In this document: one piece after another, positions 1 through 12,320 of the stretch | Layout: every line of letters starts with the position of its first letter | Position numbering within the stretch: position 1 is the stretch's first letter | Assembly: GCA_037102815.1 (NCBI GenBank) | Contig: BTPP01000002.1 | Span: 3,348,001 to 3,412,000, forward strand | DNA from: Neurospora intermedia | Taxonomy: Eukaryota > Ascomycota > Sordariomycetes > Sordariales > Sordariaceae | Direction of reading: 5' to 3' | Length of the DNA: 64,000 nucleotides | Program-made: the position numbers and the translations under genes | The notes under the pieces: model-generated | What the model was told of the DNA's origin: nothing | The model's input: only the letters and a program-made list of their open reading frames with translations | The model's database searches: none

Positions 1-2466
1 GTGCGCCCTTGTTGCCGTCGTTCGATTGGCCAGGGATGTTGGTCAACTGTGGGGGGACAGCAGCGCCAAGCTCAAGCGCCAAGCCGAGGGTCAACACCCT
101 CGTTACACAAGCCGTATGCCCGGAAGCGGCCGCCAGCTGCACGCACCCCAAACGGCTCCTGCAGAAAGTGCGTGGCCACCACCGCGGCCACTGACGGACT
201 GCCTGTGACGCCTGGCTCTGGTCTCGCTGTCAACTGCCATATGTACATCGATCCCTACACTGACACTGAGCCTGGCCGCAATGCGCCCAGTTCTGGACAG
301 GATGAAGCCACATTCCAAAACCTGCATGTGTGAGAGAAGGTGCAAGCAAGGAACGGATTGGCCCGGCGCCTAGGGAGATCTGTATGGATGGGAAACAAGA
401 CTGGGTCGAGAATCGTGCCATTTTAGCAGCATCTCAAAACTAAACGATCTCGCCGCCCACGATCTCAACACTACCGCGAAATTGGAAAATAATGTCAACA
501 AAGACCCCTTTTTCCGTCTGTCCCCCACTCAGCGCCCAGCGGTTGCGGTGAGGTCTAGCCATACCCACGGCAACTTCGAGACGTTAACCGAACTGAAGCC
601 CGACACAAGCAAGCTCGGCCTCAAACGGAGTCCCGAAGAACCGAGCTGGATAGAGTGGACCTCGTGAAACTTCTCCCGTCAAAGTTCTCGTAAAAGCTTC
701 ACGGGCGTCCCCAGTTTACTGTCGGTGTTGGATTCCCCCCGATGCCCGTCGTCTCTGTCTTCGTCATAGCCACGCGATGGGAGGAGGTCATCACTGGTGG
801 TCCTTCGTCATGGTGTTTTGTTGGTTTCCACTTCACCTCTGTTCAAAAATACACTGCCCCTAACAATTTCCTCCTCCACTGCGAACAACAACCGACGCTA
901 ACTGCCAGGCTTTGGTTCTTCTGGACCCCCTTCGTCAACAACGTCGTCACCGCCGCCAAGCGGTGATGATGTAAGTCTTGGCTCTGCACCAAAGCCCCAA
1001 GGGGTCCATTTTCCTGCCTTTTCAGGGAAATCAGGGTCCCGCACTAGGCCCACCGGACAATTCCCGTTTTACTGACGATGGCGATCGCTTCCATTGACGT
1101 TCTTGACGTCTTCTGCTCCCCTTTTCCCTCCTTGCAATGCTCCAAGTCGAGACTCGGAACCGCCCGATTGACAGAACGACAGGTCGCTGCACACAGTACG
1201 GAAGTGCTTCGTTCATTGCCATGCTCAAAGCTGCGCATCATGGCATCTGCTGAAGAAAACACGGGAATGCTCACTTACATGCAAAGAAACGAGGACGTCA
1301 GGCGTCTGCGCGATCATCGGATACGCATCACATGAAGTCGTCCGACATGATTCGGCCTTTCCACCTTGAGAAACTAATTCTGCCATGCCCGCGCCTGCGC
1401 GTGTCTGCATGGCATGGTATTCTCTCCATTTAGCTCGCACGTGCGCCTCGTGCTGCACATCTGATATGGGATTTCCAGGTCGTGATTGGGAACAGCATTG
1501 CCATGATTGCCATCCTCATCATCATCAACATCGTCATCGCAATCCTTCAGATCCTCCACTGCAACACCCCTAGGCCCCTCTTGTGAGGGTTAGGGTCTAG
1601 CACCGCAGATGATACTCCGGCTTGTCTGGATCGATTCATCACATGTCATCAACTGGACGAATTATCCCACTGGCAAGTCTACTCTTTCATGTTGACCTTC
1701 TCGAACACGATTGAGGCATGAAGTTGAGCAAGCTTGGGTCTTGATCTCGTGACCAGCAACCCGCAATTCGTGATCATTTCGGGTAACAACACTCGACCGC
1801 TCATGTCAGCACCAAACATGAACTCAATAATTTCGAAGACCCTCTGCGTCAATTGCTTGTGGACGTTTGCAGCTGAAGGCCTGAGAATGAGCTTCAAGTT
1901 TACTACTGTCCAGATATAGGGCCAGATCGCTCAGCCTCACTCTCACACAGATTTGGAGATGGCCTAGGCTACGCTAGGATAACCTTTAAACGTTTCAAGG
2001 ATGAGCTTTTCAAACTTTACAAGGTTTCGAAAAAGAAAACACATATGATACAAATACTAATCCTCTAATAAGCGAATCCAAAACCTAGACAAGCCAAACG
2101 CTTAATAACTTGAAACAAATCGCCAGAGAATACCATCAACAGTCCGACCGCCCGCTTCTACGACCCAGGGCACTCCGTCCCCGTCAGGCATCCGGTGCCT
2201 TGTGCCGCGCCGAATCATAACCGGAACCGGAATCAAAACCATTTACCACCTCCGACTTTCAAAATCGCCAACCCTCTATCAAATCACCAATATCCATCGT
2301 CATCATCATCATCATAATCTTACACATTGGATGTCATCAATCCTCCCCTTGTCCATTCCGCCGACTGATAACCCCGTCCCATCCCATGTTAAGTCGCTGA
2401 CTTGATCATCGTGCTTAAATGTAGGCGGCTTTCCCGTCGCACCGCTTAGGCTGAGCTTAGTGGCTC
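1..2466. other. Intergenic stretch, no supported gene
   Basis: I find no reading frame here with a start, a family motif or convincing splice signals. The open frames are short and overlap one another on both strands, which is what GC-balanced non-coding fungal DNA looks like. There are short CAT/ATC-rich microsatellites near 1,510-1,550 and 2,300-2,320. The left edge could hold an untranslated end of a gene lying outside the window, but nothing shows this. Confidence 0.6.
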
Positions 2467-2991
2467 TCAAACAGTAGTCGTAGGCGTAGGCGGGACTGGG
2501 ACGGAAGCCGTGACGGTAGGCTTAGGCGGGGGACCGGTGGGTTTAGGTGGCGGGCTGGGGACTGGACCAGTAGCGGTTGGCTTGGGCGGCGCGGGAGGCG
2601 GAGGCAGTGCGCTACCGGTGCCGATGGGCTTAGGAGGCGCGGGAGGCGGAGGCGGGGCGCTACCGCTGCCGATGGGCTTGGGTGGCAGGGCCGGAGGAGC
2701 GGTGCCGATAGGCCTGGCGGGTAGGGGAGGTGGAGGCGGGGCAATTCCGGTGCCGAGGGGCGGGGGAGGCCCGGGAGGCGGGGGCGGAGCGATTCCGGTG
2801 CCTAGGGGCAGGGGAGGCCCGGGAGGCGGAGACGGGGCGATTCCGGTGCCGAGAGGAAATGGAGGCTGAGGCGGGGTGCCAGCGGGACCGATAGGCCTAG
2901 TAGGCTTGCCGCCGGCTTGAGGGAAGGGGGCGCCGAGGGCGCCTTGGAAGGCGGCAGCCGTGGCCAGGAGGGTGAGGAGGATGCGCGTCAT
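2467..2991 (-). CDS. Secreted proline-rich repeat protein
   Basis: A single-exon frame of 174 residues. I chose the ATG at 2991 because it opens a clean signal peptide (about residues 1-20, ending ALG before APFPQ), although the frame stays open upstream to 3270. The rest is almost entirely proline, glycine, alanine and threonine. It holds three near-copies of a PLGTGIAP-PPPPGPP unit (about residues 47-90), followed by PKPIGxG-type and PKPT-type units. No catalytic domain or GPI signal is visible. The composition suggests an extended extracellular or wall-associated protein, but proline-rich frames also arise from GC-rich repeats, and the opposite strand is open too (Gly-rich). The signal peptide is the main argument that this strand is the coding one. 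Confidence 0.5.
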   Translation of the reverse strand: MTRILLTLLATAAAFQGALGAPFPQAGGKPTRPIGPAGTPPQPPFPLGTGIAPSPPPGPPLPLGTGIAPPPPPGPPPPLGTGIAPPPPPLPARPIGTAPPALPPKPIGSGSAPPPPPAPPKPIGTGSALPPPPAPPKPTATGPVPSPPPKPTGPPPKPTVTASVPVPPTPTTTV

Positions 2992-5287
2992 TTTGACGAC
3001 TCTATGTTTCGGGACGACTCTATGATTTGGGGGATTTGCGTAGGTGGGTTTCTTGGTAAGTCGTAAATGAGAGATTTGGATGGACTGGTTGGGCTTGATG
3101 AACTTGACTCTGCTGACCTCAATTGTTATCGACATTGGGAGGTTCGTGAAGGGGTTGTTATACTCATAGAGGCGAGTCTCCTTTCCAGCCCGCTTGGTAA
3201 ACTCTAGTGTTTCATACCTCAAACGCTCGCCTGTATTCGATGACGGGAAGGTGACATCCGGTATCATCATGGCCGTAACAGCTTGGCTTGCCTACCTGCC
3301 GCCTCGGAGTGAGCATCGCCATTTTCCTTTCTTGTTGTTGTCTCCCATCGTACTCTCCCGCGATCGTCATTCACAACATCGAATGGCTCAAGCAAGAGGT
3401 GTGCATGGAACATGATCAGATGAGGCTAAAGTTGATGATGCCGGCCCCCAGTTACCAATAAAAGAGGAGACTCTATCGAATTCCGGGGTATGTTAGAAGT
3501 ATGCCTGCTACCCGGACCACGTTATCCAATCATCCTAAATCTAGGTCTGTAGTGATTAATGTGAGACGAGAGATCGACTATTCCGTTGCAATTGGGGTGG
3601 TGCGATCGGTCGCCTGTATTTCGTGATGCTTAATCAAGCGAACTTTTCGCCGTCTACAGTCACCGGGCGCTCTTCGTTATTGCACTCACTCTACTTCCCA
3701 TAGTGCGCCTTGGCCGTGAATACTTCTTCTCTAAAATGTTTTTCTTTCAAGCCGCGCGCCCGGTGAGCCCTTCGGCGCAATGGTCTGATGTAACAATAAC
3801 AGCCGCGATCCGAAATCCTCCTTAACCTCACTCATCCACACTACTAACTTTGAAATAAACTTTAAGCTTACGAAGAAAGGATCTATCATTCAAGCGTCCC
3901 TGCAGGCCGGCCATCAAGTCTTGGGTTGCTTCTCATCCATCCTCCAGTGCCGGCAAAATTAAACTTATACGATGTCCAGTAACATTCCGCTCTTGCCAAG
4001 CTTTTCTCGAAATGTCAGAGTCCAGACAATCGTTACAGTACACTACACTCCGGAGAAACAGGGGGTGGTTGCGACTTTGTAAAGGGACGGGAGGTATGTA
4101 GGAGTAAGCTCGTGTTAGCCTGGTATCATGATGTGAGCTTATTTTCTCTTCTCCAGTTGCAAAACCTTGGATTGGGTTGGTATCCGGGACTCTTGGGGCG
4201 TTTCATAGTTACTAAGGTTACGGCAAGCACTCACAGCAGGTAAGTTTTCATCATTGGAAAGCTGCAAAATGAACGAAAAGAGATGCGGAGGAAACGTCTC
4301 CGCACATCCCGTACTAGGAGGGGGCTTGCGATCTATAGAAACCTCCGATGTCTAAGTGGTTTCGGATGCCCATGTACTATCAATCGATTGTCGCGCCTTA
4401 CGTTTGAAACGTCTGGATTTGTAAATGTATGAGGTATCCAGGTGGCGGAAAGACTGTGCTCTGGTAGTGAAAAGGCTTCCAGATGCCCCGAACACGACAT
4501 GTTGTTCATTTATGTATTTATTTATTTTTTTTAAAAAAAAAAAAAAAAGAAGAAGAAGAAAAGTCGACAGTTCTGCGTAGAGGTCACTAAAGACCAAGCT
4601 GTCAAAAGACCGTTCGCGAATATGTTGTAAGAAACACCTTGTCCCAGTACGGCCTGTGATAGCTCGCTATCTACCATGTTGATTCATCTGAGGCCCGATA
4701 CCCAAAACAAGAAATCCGAAAGCCCACGGACTGTCATGACTCCGTCCCATGAAGAAACATCAAGGAGTTGTGGCTGGGAGAACTATCAAAATGAAACCCA
4801 TAGCCTAGGTTCAATGGACGTGAGGAAATGGAACAACATAGTCATAATAAGCTTTTATTGTGACATGGTCCGCTCTCCAACATCCCGAACTTTATCTGGT
4901 AGCTAAAGCTTTGCCGGAAACCAAGAGCGAAGAATGCGACATAATGCCACTAGCATTATGTGCAAATGAGGCCAAAGACAAACCAGAACATAAGAGAAGA
5001 CTTATTGACCTCCCGGGTCCCTCGATCGTTCTCAATAGGATAATAACGTCTCAAGCCGTGCCATGAGTGCTCGAGGAGGTGAGAAACAGGAGATGATTTG
5101 TATATGTACAGAAATATAAACAAAGAGAGTACGAGCGCGCCGAATATGTGCAATGGGAAATGTGCAGTCCACATCAGCCGATATCAATCAATGATGACCA
5201 GAAATTCGTGCCCAAAACCCACAGAGTGTCGACTTTCATTCACTACTCATTTTTCCGGAAAGCAGAGATGAAATCAGTGCTCCACGC
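2992..5287. other. Intergenic stretch with A/GAA microsatellite
   Basis: No supported gene. The region holds the putative promoter of the proline-rich gene and the 3' side of the chitinase gene. Its only structural feature is a T-run followed by about 16 A and an AGA repeat at 4,521-4,562. Frames of 60-80 codons on both strands lack any family signal. Confidence 0.6.
4521..4562. repeat. Homopolymer and GAA microsatellite
   Basis: A short T-run passes directly into about 16 A and then into AGAAGAAGAAGAAAA. This is a simple low-complexity tract with no coding role seen. Confidence 0.85.
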
Positions 5288-6859
5288 TCAATTGCAGTGT
5301 GACCACCAGTCACTGAGCTTGACACAGCTATACGGAGCCCGGCAGGAGGTCAGGCCCTTATAGCCATTTCCGCCGCACTGTCCCCACTGGTTGACCAGCC
5401 CAGCAGCCGGAGTAGGCGCAGAGACAGCTGTCGTACTTTCAGCCCACAGGGTTGTAGTCGACGTGCTCTTAGCAGTCGCCGCGGGGCCGTTGACCGTGGC
5501 TGTAGCCCAGATCGTAACCGTAACCCAGGTAGTAGCAGTTTGCACTACGGGCGTGGAAGAAGTCGTGGTGGAACCAGGCAATGAGGTAGTTGCAATCGTC
5601 GGGATTATACCGACACCGCTTCCGCCGGTTGAGCCAAGGGCCGAGGCAACGCTGTCGAGGAAGCCGGCGTTGGCCCAGACTTGGCTCATGTCCCACATCA
5701 TGACGCCGCCAAAGCTTGAGAAAGTCTGGGCGTACTTGATTACGTTGGCCAGCTGGCTTCCAGCAATGTACCCGGTGCCTGCAGCTGAAGAGCTGCCCGG
5801 GACTCCCAGGAGGATCTTCACATCTTTGTTCTTGCTGACGGTTTTGGCCCAGTTGTCCCAAGTGCCAAAGTTGAAGTTGTTCTGACTAGGTGAGCCAAAT
5901 TGGAAGGTGTGTACACCACAGTAGTTGTTATAGAACTGGACAGAGACAAAATCGAATGCCACAAATTGCAGAAGGTCGTTGTTAGCGCGATCTGGGAAAG
6001 GGCATTGTGGTGCTGAGCTCAAGAGGAATTTCTTGCCGGAAGTGGCAGCGGCGGAGTCCATGAGTGAGCGCAGACGAGTGGCAAAGGGGACCATGTTCTG
6101 GGCGACGGCTTCGAAATCGAAATCGAAACCGTCGATAACAGCAGTGCCAAAGGGGCGCTTGTCTGAATTGGAGACTGGGCCAAACATGGCCCAGAGACGG
6201 TCGGCCCAGCTGATTGCCTCGGCCGGGGAGCTGAAGCCGCCCTCAGAGTAAGTAGCGCCGCCAATGGAAAGAAGAATAGACTTTCCGAGGGACTGGCAGG
6301 TCTTGATATCCTCCCTGTGTCCTCGAAATGGTGGTTAGAAGTTTGGTGTCCCTGTGAGTGGGAAGTGAGTTGAAAGAGTAAGAAACTTACTCAATCTGGG
6401 TGCATTTGATCAGTTTGGTGCCAGGGAAAATGCTACAATCGTCTCCAGCATTCGAAAAATTCATCTCAGTGTCCCTAATCACATTGAGAAATGCCAGAGG
6501 AATAGTGTTGACGTTTGTGTCTGTTTGGTTCAGTGTTAGATCAGTGACAGGAAGGCAGTCTGGCCCAATTTTGAACCAAAAGTGAAGGTGAGGTGATAGG
6601 TACGCACTGCGGCAGTAGTAGGCAAGGCGCTGCTGACCACCGACTTGGTTCGCAGAGTTCTGTCCTGTGTCGAGAGAGTCGAACCCGAGGTTAGTTCCTT
6701 CAGCCCTTGAATGACATTCGACGAAGTGCGCGCCATGTCGGTTGGAAGAAGCTACTTACCCCAGTAGATGGCGATATTTCCGGTCGCAGTCGACGAGAAG
6801 CCTCCAAGTGCTCCAGGCACGAGCGCAAAAAGCGCAACGAGCATCGAAGACGAGTACAT
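5288..6859 (-). CDS. Class III GH18 endochitinase with C-terminal CBM1
   Basis: Four exons (6760-6859, 6608-6664, 6391-6520, 5288-6314) joined by GT-AG introns of 95, 87 and 76 bp give 437 residues. Residues 1-19 form a signal peptide. The GH18 barrel runs from about 27 to 323: an IYWGQN opening strand, an SIGG strand and the catalytic DGFDFDFE motif at 157-164, with Glu164 as the expected proton donor. QFYNN follows near 222 and MMWDMS near 301. A Ser/Thr-rich linker (about 324-402) leads to a 34-residue fungal CBM1 with the WGQCGG start and four Cys. The family cleaves internal beta-1,4 bonds of chitin outside the cell; the CBM1 binds crystalline cellulose or chitin. The set of domains matches secreted fungal class III chitinases. 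The donor of intron 2 (GTGCGT) is the least certain junction. Confidence 0.9.
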
Positions 6860-8677
6860 GTTGGAGGAAAGAGTGGACTAGCTCTGAAGAGATTACCAAG
6901 GACGTGTCGTGGTATAGAGATTTGTGGTGGGAAGAGAACGTGACTTGGTGATGATGAAGGGCGAGGAAGAGAGACTGTACCAAGCAACGATGGGCAGAAG
7001 AGGGAGGAGGTAGGCAACTGCCAGTGAATGGAAGAAGCGTTTTGGAAAAAAGAGGCGGGCGAGGGAGGCAGAATCTTGCGGCTCCCCAGTAACAGTTCTC
7101 AAAATCGGGAGGTGCGGAAGGTACGACTTGGGATGAAATACTAAAAGGCGAAGCCACAGCTCGGGGTTTGATCTTGTCAAGGAAGGTGCGGTGACGGCAG
7201 GTCATTCGAGATATAAACTCCCCTCCTGCTTGCCCTTCAGTCTTATTCAGGGTCCGTACAGTACTTTAGTACATATCTCTTATTCACGCGGCGGGATCGA
7301 GTTGACTTCGAGTTTGCTTCGTACTTCTAGTTCCTTCACCCCTCTTCAAGTCTCGATCCCACGTTGTTCTTGCCACGACGTGATACCCGTGATGTTGGCA
7401 CGTAGCACATTCTAACACGCGCTCTTCCCCTCGATGGAATGGAAATGAAATGGAAGACAAACATCGAAGGGAAGCTGGCTGGGAAAGCTCGCTCTGGACA
7501 AGAGCGGATGGAATGAATGAACTGATTTCGATGGAATGCTGGAGCGCGTGCCTATTATATATCAAGATCGCAACAGCTAGTACCCCAAATACTTCGGTCT
7601 AGAACCATTCAAGCCATGTGCTTTTTTTAAACCGTCTCACTATATATGTTACTGAGCTGAGCTTTTCTTGACATGCCCCATCTGAAACCCTCCAATTCAA
7701 GCGTGTATATTTCAGTTGATGTCACAAGTAGGCCGCCTGTGGGATCTGGATCTGGCTTCGTGAGAGAGACCAAAAAGGTAGCAAAACTTTTGGGCCATGT
7801 TTGGACGGTCTGACATTGAGTGTCTAGTGTAGCTGTCTCGATAAACCCAATGCGAAGCCTCAGCTCTATCACAACGGCTCTGATCATGATTGAATCGAGT
7901 TCACTCTCCACTCATCGTTTGCACTTCGAGTTTGTTGCACGGTACAGTAGGGTTTTCTGTGGATCTCTTCCACTCCAGCTTTTATCAATTTCCAGTCATT
8001 ACACTGTTTAACACTTGCTTCAAAAGAGGCCAGTGTTGACTGCCACAATGTGTCAATCGGCAAGGGACCAAGTGACTACCCATTTGTTACAGGGCACATA
8101 ACAGATGGTTGAACAGTCTGAGATAGCGTAACAGTTGTATTTGAAGTAAAGCAAAACATGTGCCACGCTTCGTGCGCGTCTTGAAGTTGTAGTGACACCA
8201 TGCAAAGCTGTGAACCCCTTGCTGAAGGGCTCTCTTTCATCATGGACTCGGCGACCCTCAGCTAAGGTAGATGGTGACATGAGATGTCAATGAGTCGCGA
8301 TTCTCGTGGAGTCTTGTGCTGAAATCGCACTAGCAATTTCGAGTTTGACGCCTATTGGTAACGTTGCAAGGGTGACTTGTCGTTCCCGCGGGAACTACCG
8401 TTGTACAGGAATACCGATCGGTAAAAGATGAGATGAAGACTCGGCAAGGGTCGCGCAAAATGCCTCGAAGAATATGAAGTTGCGATTGCACCTGGCGGTT
8501 CGGCTTTGTCGACGTCATGTGTCCGGAAATGTTCTTGCGTAATGGCAGGGCAGGGTAGTCAGCCGTTGTTGATGCAATTCTCGGTGAACCTTTCTCCCCT
8601 TGCGAGCCAATCCATTCTGATCTTGCAGTATGGGATTAAGCTTCCAGATTTCCTTAGCCAAGCTTCTGAAGCCACTC
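6860..8677. other. Intergenic stretch between two minus-strand genes
   Basis: This holds the upstream region of the chitinase gene and the 3' flank of the seven-helix protein gene. I see no gene. The 149-codon and 105-codon minus-strand frames between 6,700 and 7,205 overlap chitinase exon 1 in other frames and have no family signal. Confidence 0.55.
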
Positions 8678-10398
8678 TCATCCCCCTTGTTCATGGTCAC
8701 TGTAGGTTTTTGTCGGTGGGATCGCTCCTTGCAACAGTCCATCGGTATCCAGGTCTGCTTGAACACCATTATCCTGATTGCTTCTTGAACTCCGATAATC
8801 CTGCGGAATGCGACGGTTGGCACGCGGCCTATCCACACCAGTATCTCCGTTGTTGTCTTTTCCATCGTCGTACCCAGCACAAGTCTCTGCGCGCTGCGTC
8901 CTAGGCCGAACCCTCCTCGACTGCCTTAACTCTTGACTGCTTGATCGCCTCTTGACATCCATTATTGACCATGGCGAATCTTTGACACGAACTTCGCTTG
9001 GTGTCGATGGCTTTCCTACTTCGTCCTCCTTTTCCGCAGAGTTGTCGTACAACCCAGCCCCATGAATCCCACCCCACTTGTTTGTACAATCATGGCTCTC
9101 CTCCCCGTCTGTTAATATATCCATGTTGAGCGGGTGCATCTGCCCGCCAGATGGCTTGATGTGAAATTGGTGCTTCGACCGCCGCCATTCGCGGTTGAAA
9201 ATGTAGTCGTGCGGGTTGCCGGTCGCTTCGAGATCGGGGCGCCAGCCATCAAACGTAGTGAGACTGTGGCAGTCAATCGATAGAGAAAAGGAGTTGTGTC
9301 GACGGTTCGATTGCTTGAGGATCTTGCCGAGGAATTCGGCAATATTCATCTCAATGTAGAGTTTGGCCATGTAGGTTAGGGGATGGACTTGGACGTAAAG
9401 AGCGTCGTTGCGGAGGGACATAAGAGCGATGATCAGGACCTTAATTGAAGTGCGCTAGTTAGCTCGAGCATCATTTGTACGTCAACAAAGGAATGATGCC
9501 TACATCAAGCGAAAGTGAAATAAAGACCATAAACAGATTAAATCTGTATACGAGTCTGTACTTTGTCAACCCGTTGGCGACTAGTTTCGACTTGATGAGC
9601 CACATAAAGTAATAATTGAGGCCACCATCAACGGCCATGAATAGGAACTTTTCAACTCGGTCCCAGACCTCGTTGACGTGGATCCACGTCTCGCTCACCT
9701 GGAGGCGGGCAGGGATCCAGACAATGAACACGCTGACATTGATGACGCCGATGGCCAGGAAAATGTAGACCTTGAGCTTCCTGGCCTTCTCAGGGTTGTA
9801 GAGGATAAGAGAAATCCTGTTTGTAAGAATTTGCATAAGGCATTGAGTCTGGAACATAAGACGATGGTCAGCACATGTTTGTTTGTTTGTGAAAGAGAGT
9901 AATGGTTTGGGAACCAATGCATACCTTGATGGTCCAGGCAATGACTGACATGTAAAATAATGGCAATTAATACGTTAACGCTCGCCTCTAGCACCAATGA
10001 CTTGTTGAGATAGTGACTTACTCAACGTCAAGAAGTACCAAAAGCTGTATGGTATCATCCCAAGTCAGCAAAGCTCCTAATTGCATGAACAAAAAACCAG
10101 GTCGAGGAAAACTTTGGTGGCAAAGTAGTTGAATGTACCTTGGCTGAATGATACCTCTTAGAAAAAGCCAGCTGCTGACCGCAACACCAAGACATGAAGC
10201 CCACTCTACCCAGATCATGATGATATATGGATTCCAGAAGTGGCAGCGTCGAAGGCTTCGGAGTGTCTGCTTTACTCCCTTGGCGAGTACACAGATAGCA
10301 AGGGCCAGAGTGAAGCCCCATAAGAACGTCGCCAAGATGAGGTCGCTTTCCGTGGGCTCATACAGTTTGTACCACGGCGGGATCAGGAATCCGACCAT
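8678..10398 (-). CDS. Seven-helix integral membrane protein of unknown function
   Basis: Five exons (10139-10398, 10022-10044, 9925-9944, 9504-9848, 8678-9439) give 469 residues. Exons 2 and 3 are only 23 and 20 bp, but both are needed to keep the frame and rebuild helix 3. Introns are 94, 77, 76 and 64 bp with GT-AG ends. About seven hydrophobic segments lie in the first 255 residues (near 19-41, 57-80, 88-115, 130-152, 165-188, 200-222 and 228-250). A hydrophilic, Arg/Ser/Asp-rich tail of about 215 residues follows. This layout resembles fungal rhodopsin-like or GPCR-like orphan membrane proteins. I see no CFEM domain and no known ligand motif. The start at 10398 was preferred to the one at 10461 because the upstream codons are a Thr/Lys run. 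Confidence 0.7.
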
Positions 10399-12320
10399 CT
10401 TGGTACGTCGTATATGCCCTTTTTTTGTTGTTGTTGTCGTTGTAATTTTGATCCATGTCAAGTAAAAGGGTCAACCAAGCTGCGAAGAAAGCGGAAGGGC
10501 TGAAGATCATAAACAACCTGGTGCTGAGATCGTGTATCCACCGGACCGGGTAGACTATTGATCTCGCTTGCGTTACCCTCGTCGGCTTTGTCCCCATGGG
10601 GTGAGATTGGCCGATGCATTCACATGGGATAGAGGTTGAAAGATCAACGAACCATCGAAAGAGAAATAAGATCTAGACAGGCATAAATTAGCACCAGGGT
10701 GCTACATGACGCTACATTGAATAACTAATTGTCCGCCAACAGGGGACTCCGAGAACAACAAGCAGAAAGGGATCATAAGCACTAGCCTATGTGAGCTATG
10801 CGGACGGATAAGCTGTTCCTGAGCCGGGCAAAGCAACCGAGAAAAAGAAAACATGCATGTCTCCTCGGAATATCGCTAATGGCTCACCGCAACACTCTGT
10901 CAAGGCGTTGAAGATAGCCGTGCGAAGACGGCGACAGGGTTCAACTTTTGCGGGGAGGAGTTGTAATGGCAGAGTACAAGGAGAGGTAAACCGACTCCGA
11001 GCCTCTTACGTTTGATGTAGCAATTATTGTTGTGTCTCGGTATATTGATGAAACTCCAGTCGGGCCTGGTACTGAACTCCAGAACAGATCCGTGCCCGGG
11101 GCCGGGTGCTCCCGTCGTCACTGATGAGCTTGAGGATCCTTGGGTTGACTGTAGTCGGCTGTCGTTGTCACGAGACAAGACAACCAAGTTGGCGGCGCGA
11201 GAGAAAAGCTTGAATAGAAGGAGGTCTCATGCCGTTTCATGCTTTGAACTCGCGGAGGTGAGATGAGGTTACATCGCAACAATTATTGGGGGAGCATTGA
11301 AGTGAATGATGAGCGGCGACATGCCGGATGCCTCTCGTGTGAAAGGATGGTTTTTCTCCGTTACTACGTCGACTGCCAGTGAGGTTGTGCCCACTCACTG
11401 GAAAAGGAAACTCCCGCGAGAGCGGAGGCGGTTCCTGCCAGCCCTGACCCTGCGTGTCTCCCATCAGTGGGCCCGGGCCACTCTTTAGCGATAGGTGTCC
11501 GTACCCGACCGCCCCAGGCGCACGCCCTATGAAAATAAGGGGGCGTTAGGCGGATTAACAGGAGATGCGGGATACAGGGCAGTTAACCATCAGTAGTTCT
11601 CTTAACTTTGTTAACAACCCTCCGAATAGGAATCACTTCCTCGCTCCCCGCTCGCGGTAGGTATTGGCCCGGATTCAGCCGTCGCATCGCTTCAAGGTAC
11701 CGGGTGTAGAGGTAGCTACCTAGCTAATCCCTGCTGCGCTCCAGCAACTTTTGTGAATCCCGTCTGGCTTGACCACGACATTAATTTCTCTCCACCACCG
11801 TCACACTGCCGCTGCCATTTCAAAGCAATCTGACAACAAGCGGCCGATTGACCAAGCATTGCACAATCACTAAGTATTCACTAGTGCCACTAACTTTTGT
11901 TTCGCTTGATCATTTCGTTGGAGCCTGTTCTCGATCATGGATCAAGAGTCATCATCATCACAGCATCCAAAAGGGCATCAAAGGACGCGGTCTGCTGTCA
12001 AAGGTAAGTAGGTAGTACGTACCTATCTCAGCTGGTGGACCGATGGCTCAGACCCTCGATCTGACCCTCGCCCATTCGATCGTCAAACGTCACGGTCAGA
12101 TTTGATCAGGAGCTAAGCCATCTCTCGTCTTAGCCACCCGCCCACGCTCATCCACCAAGGGACCTCTTGACGTTGGCGAGTGAGTCCATACCATGGATCC
12201 AGTGCTCTGAACGTCGACTGACTGCGGCGCAGCACCCCTCTGGCATCTCATCTCCTGCCCCCTCAAACACAACAGACCGATCAACAAACATCATCGTCAC
12301 ACGCGGAGCAACAACATCAG
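10399..12320. other. Divergent intergenic region with a possible untranslated exon
   Basis: This separates the membrane-protein gene from the TRAPPC12-like gene on the opposite strand, so it probably holds both promoters. From 11,937 an ATG opens 22 codons (MDQESSSSQHPK...) ending in a strong GTAAGT donor at 12,004. It could be a first coding or leader exon of the downstream gene, but no good CAG acceptor keeps the frame. Otherwise nothing is recognised. Confidence 0.5.

Noticed and set aside
1-333. 110-codon plus-strand frame at the left edge
   Set aside because: It starts with GTG at the window edge, has no motif, and overlaps other open frames on both strands.
2510-2869. 119-codon Gly-rich plus-strand frame
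   Set aside because: It is the mirror of the proline-rich gene; glycine runs are what proline codons give on the other strand, and it lacks a signal peptide.
5391-5885. 164-codon plus-strand frame
   Set aside because: It lies opposite the chitinase exon, which has clear catalytic and CBM1 motifs.
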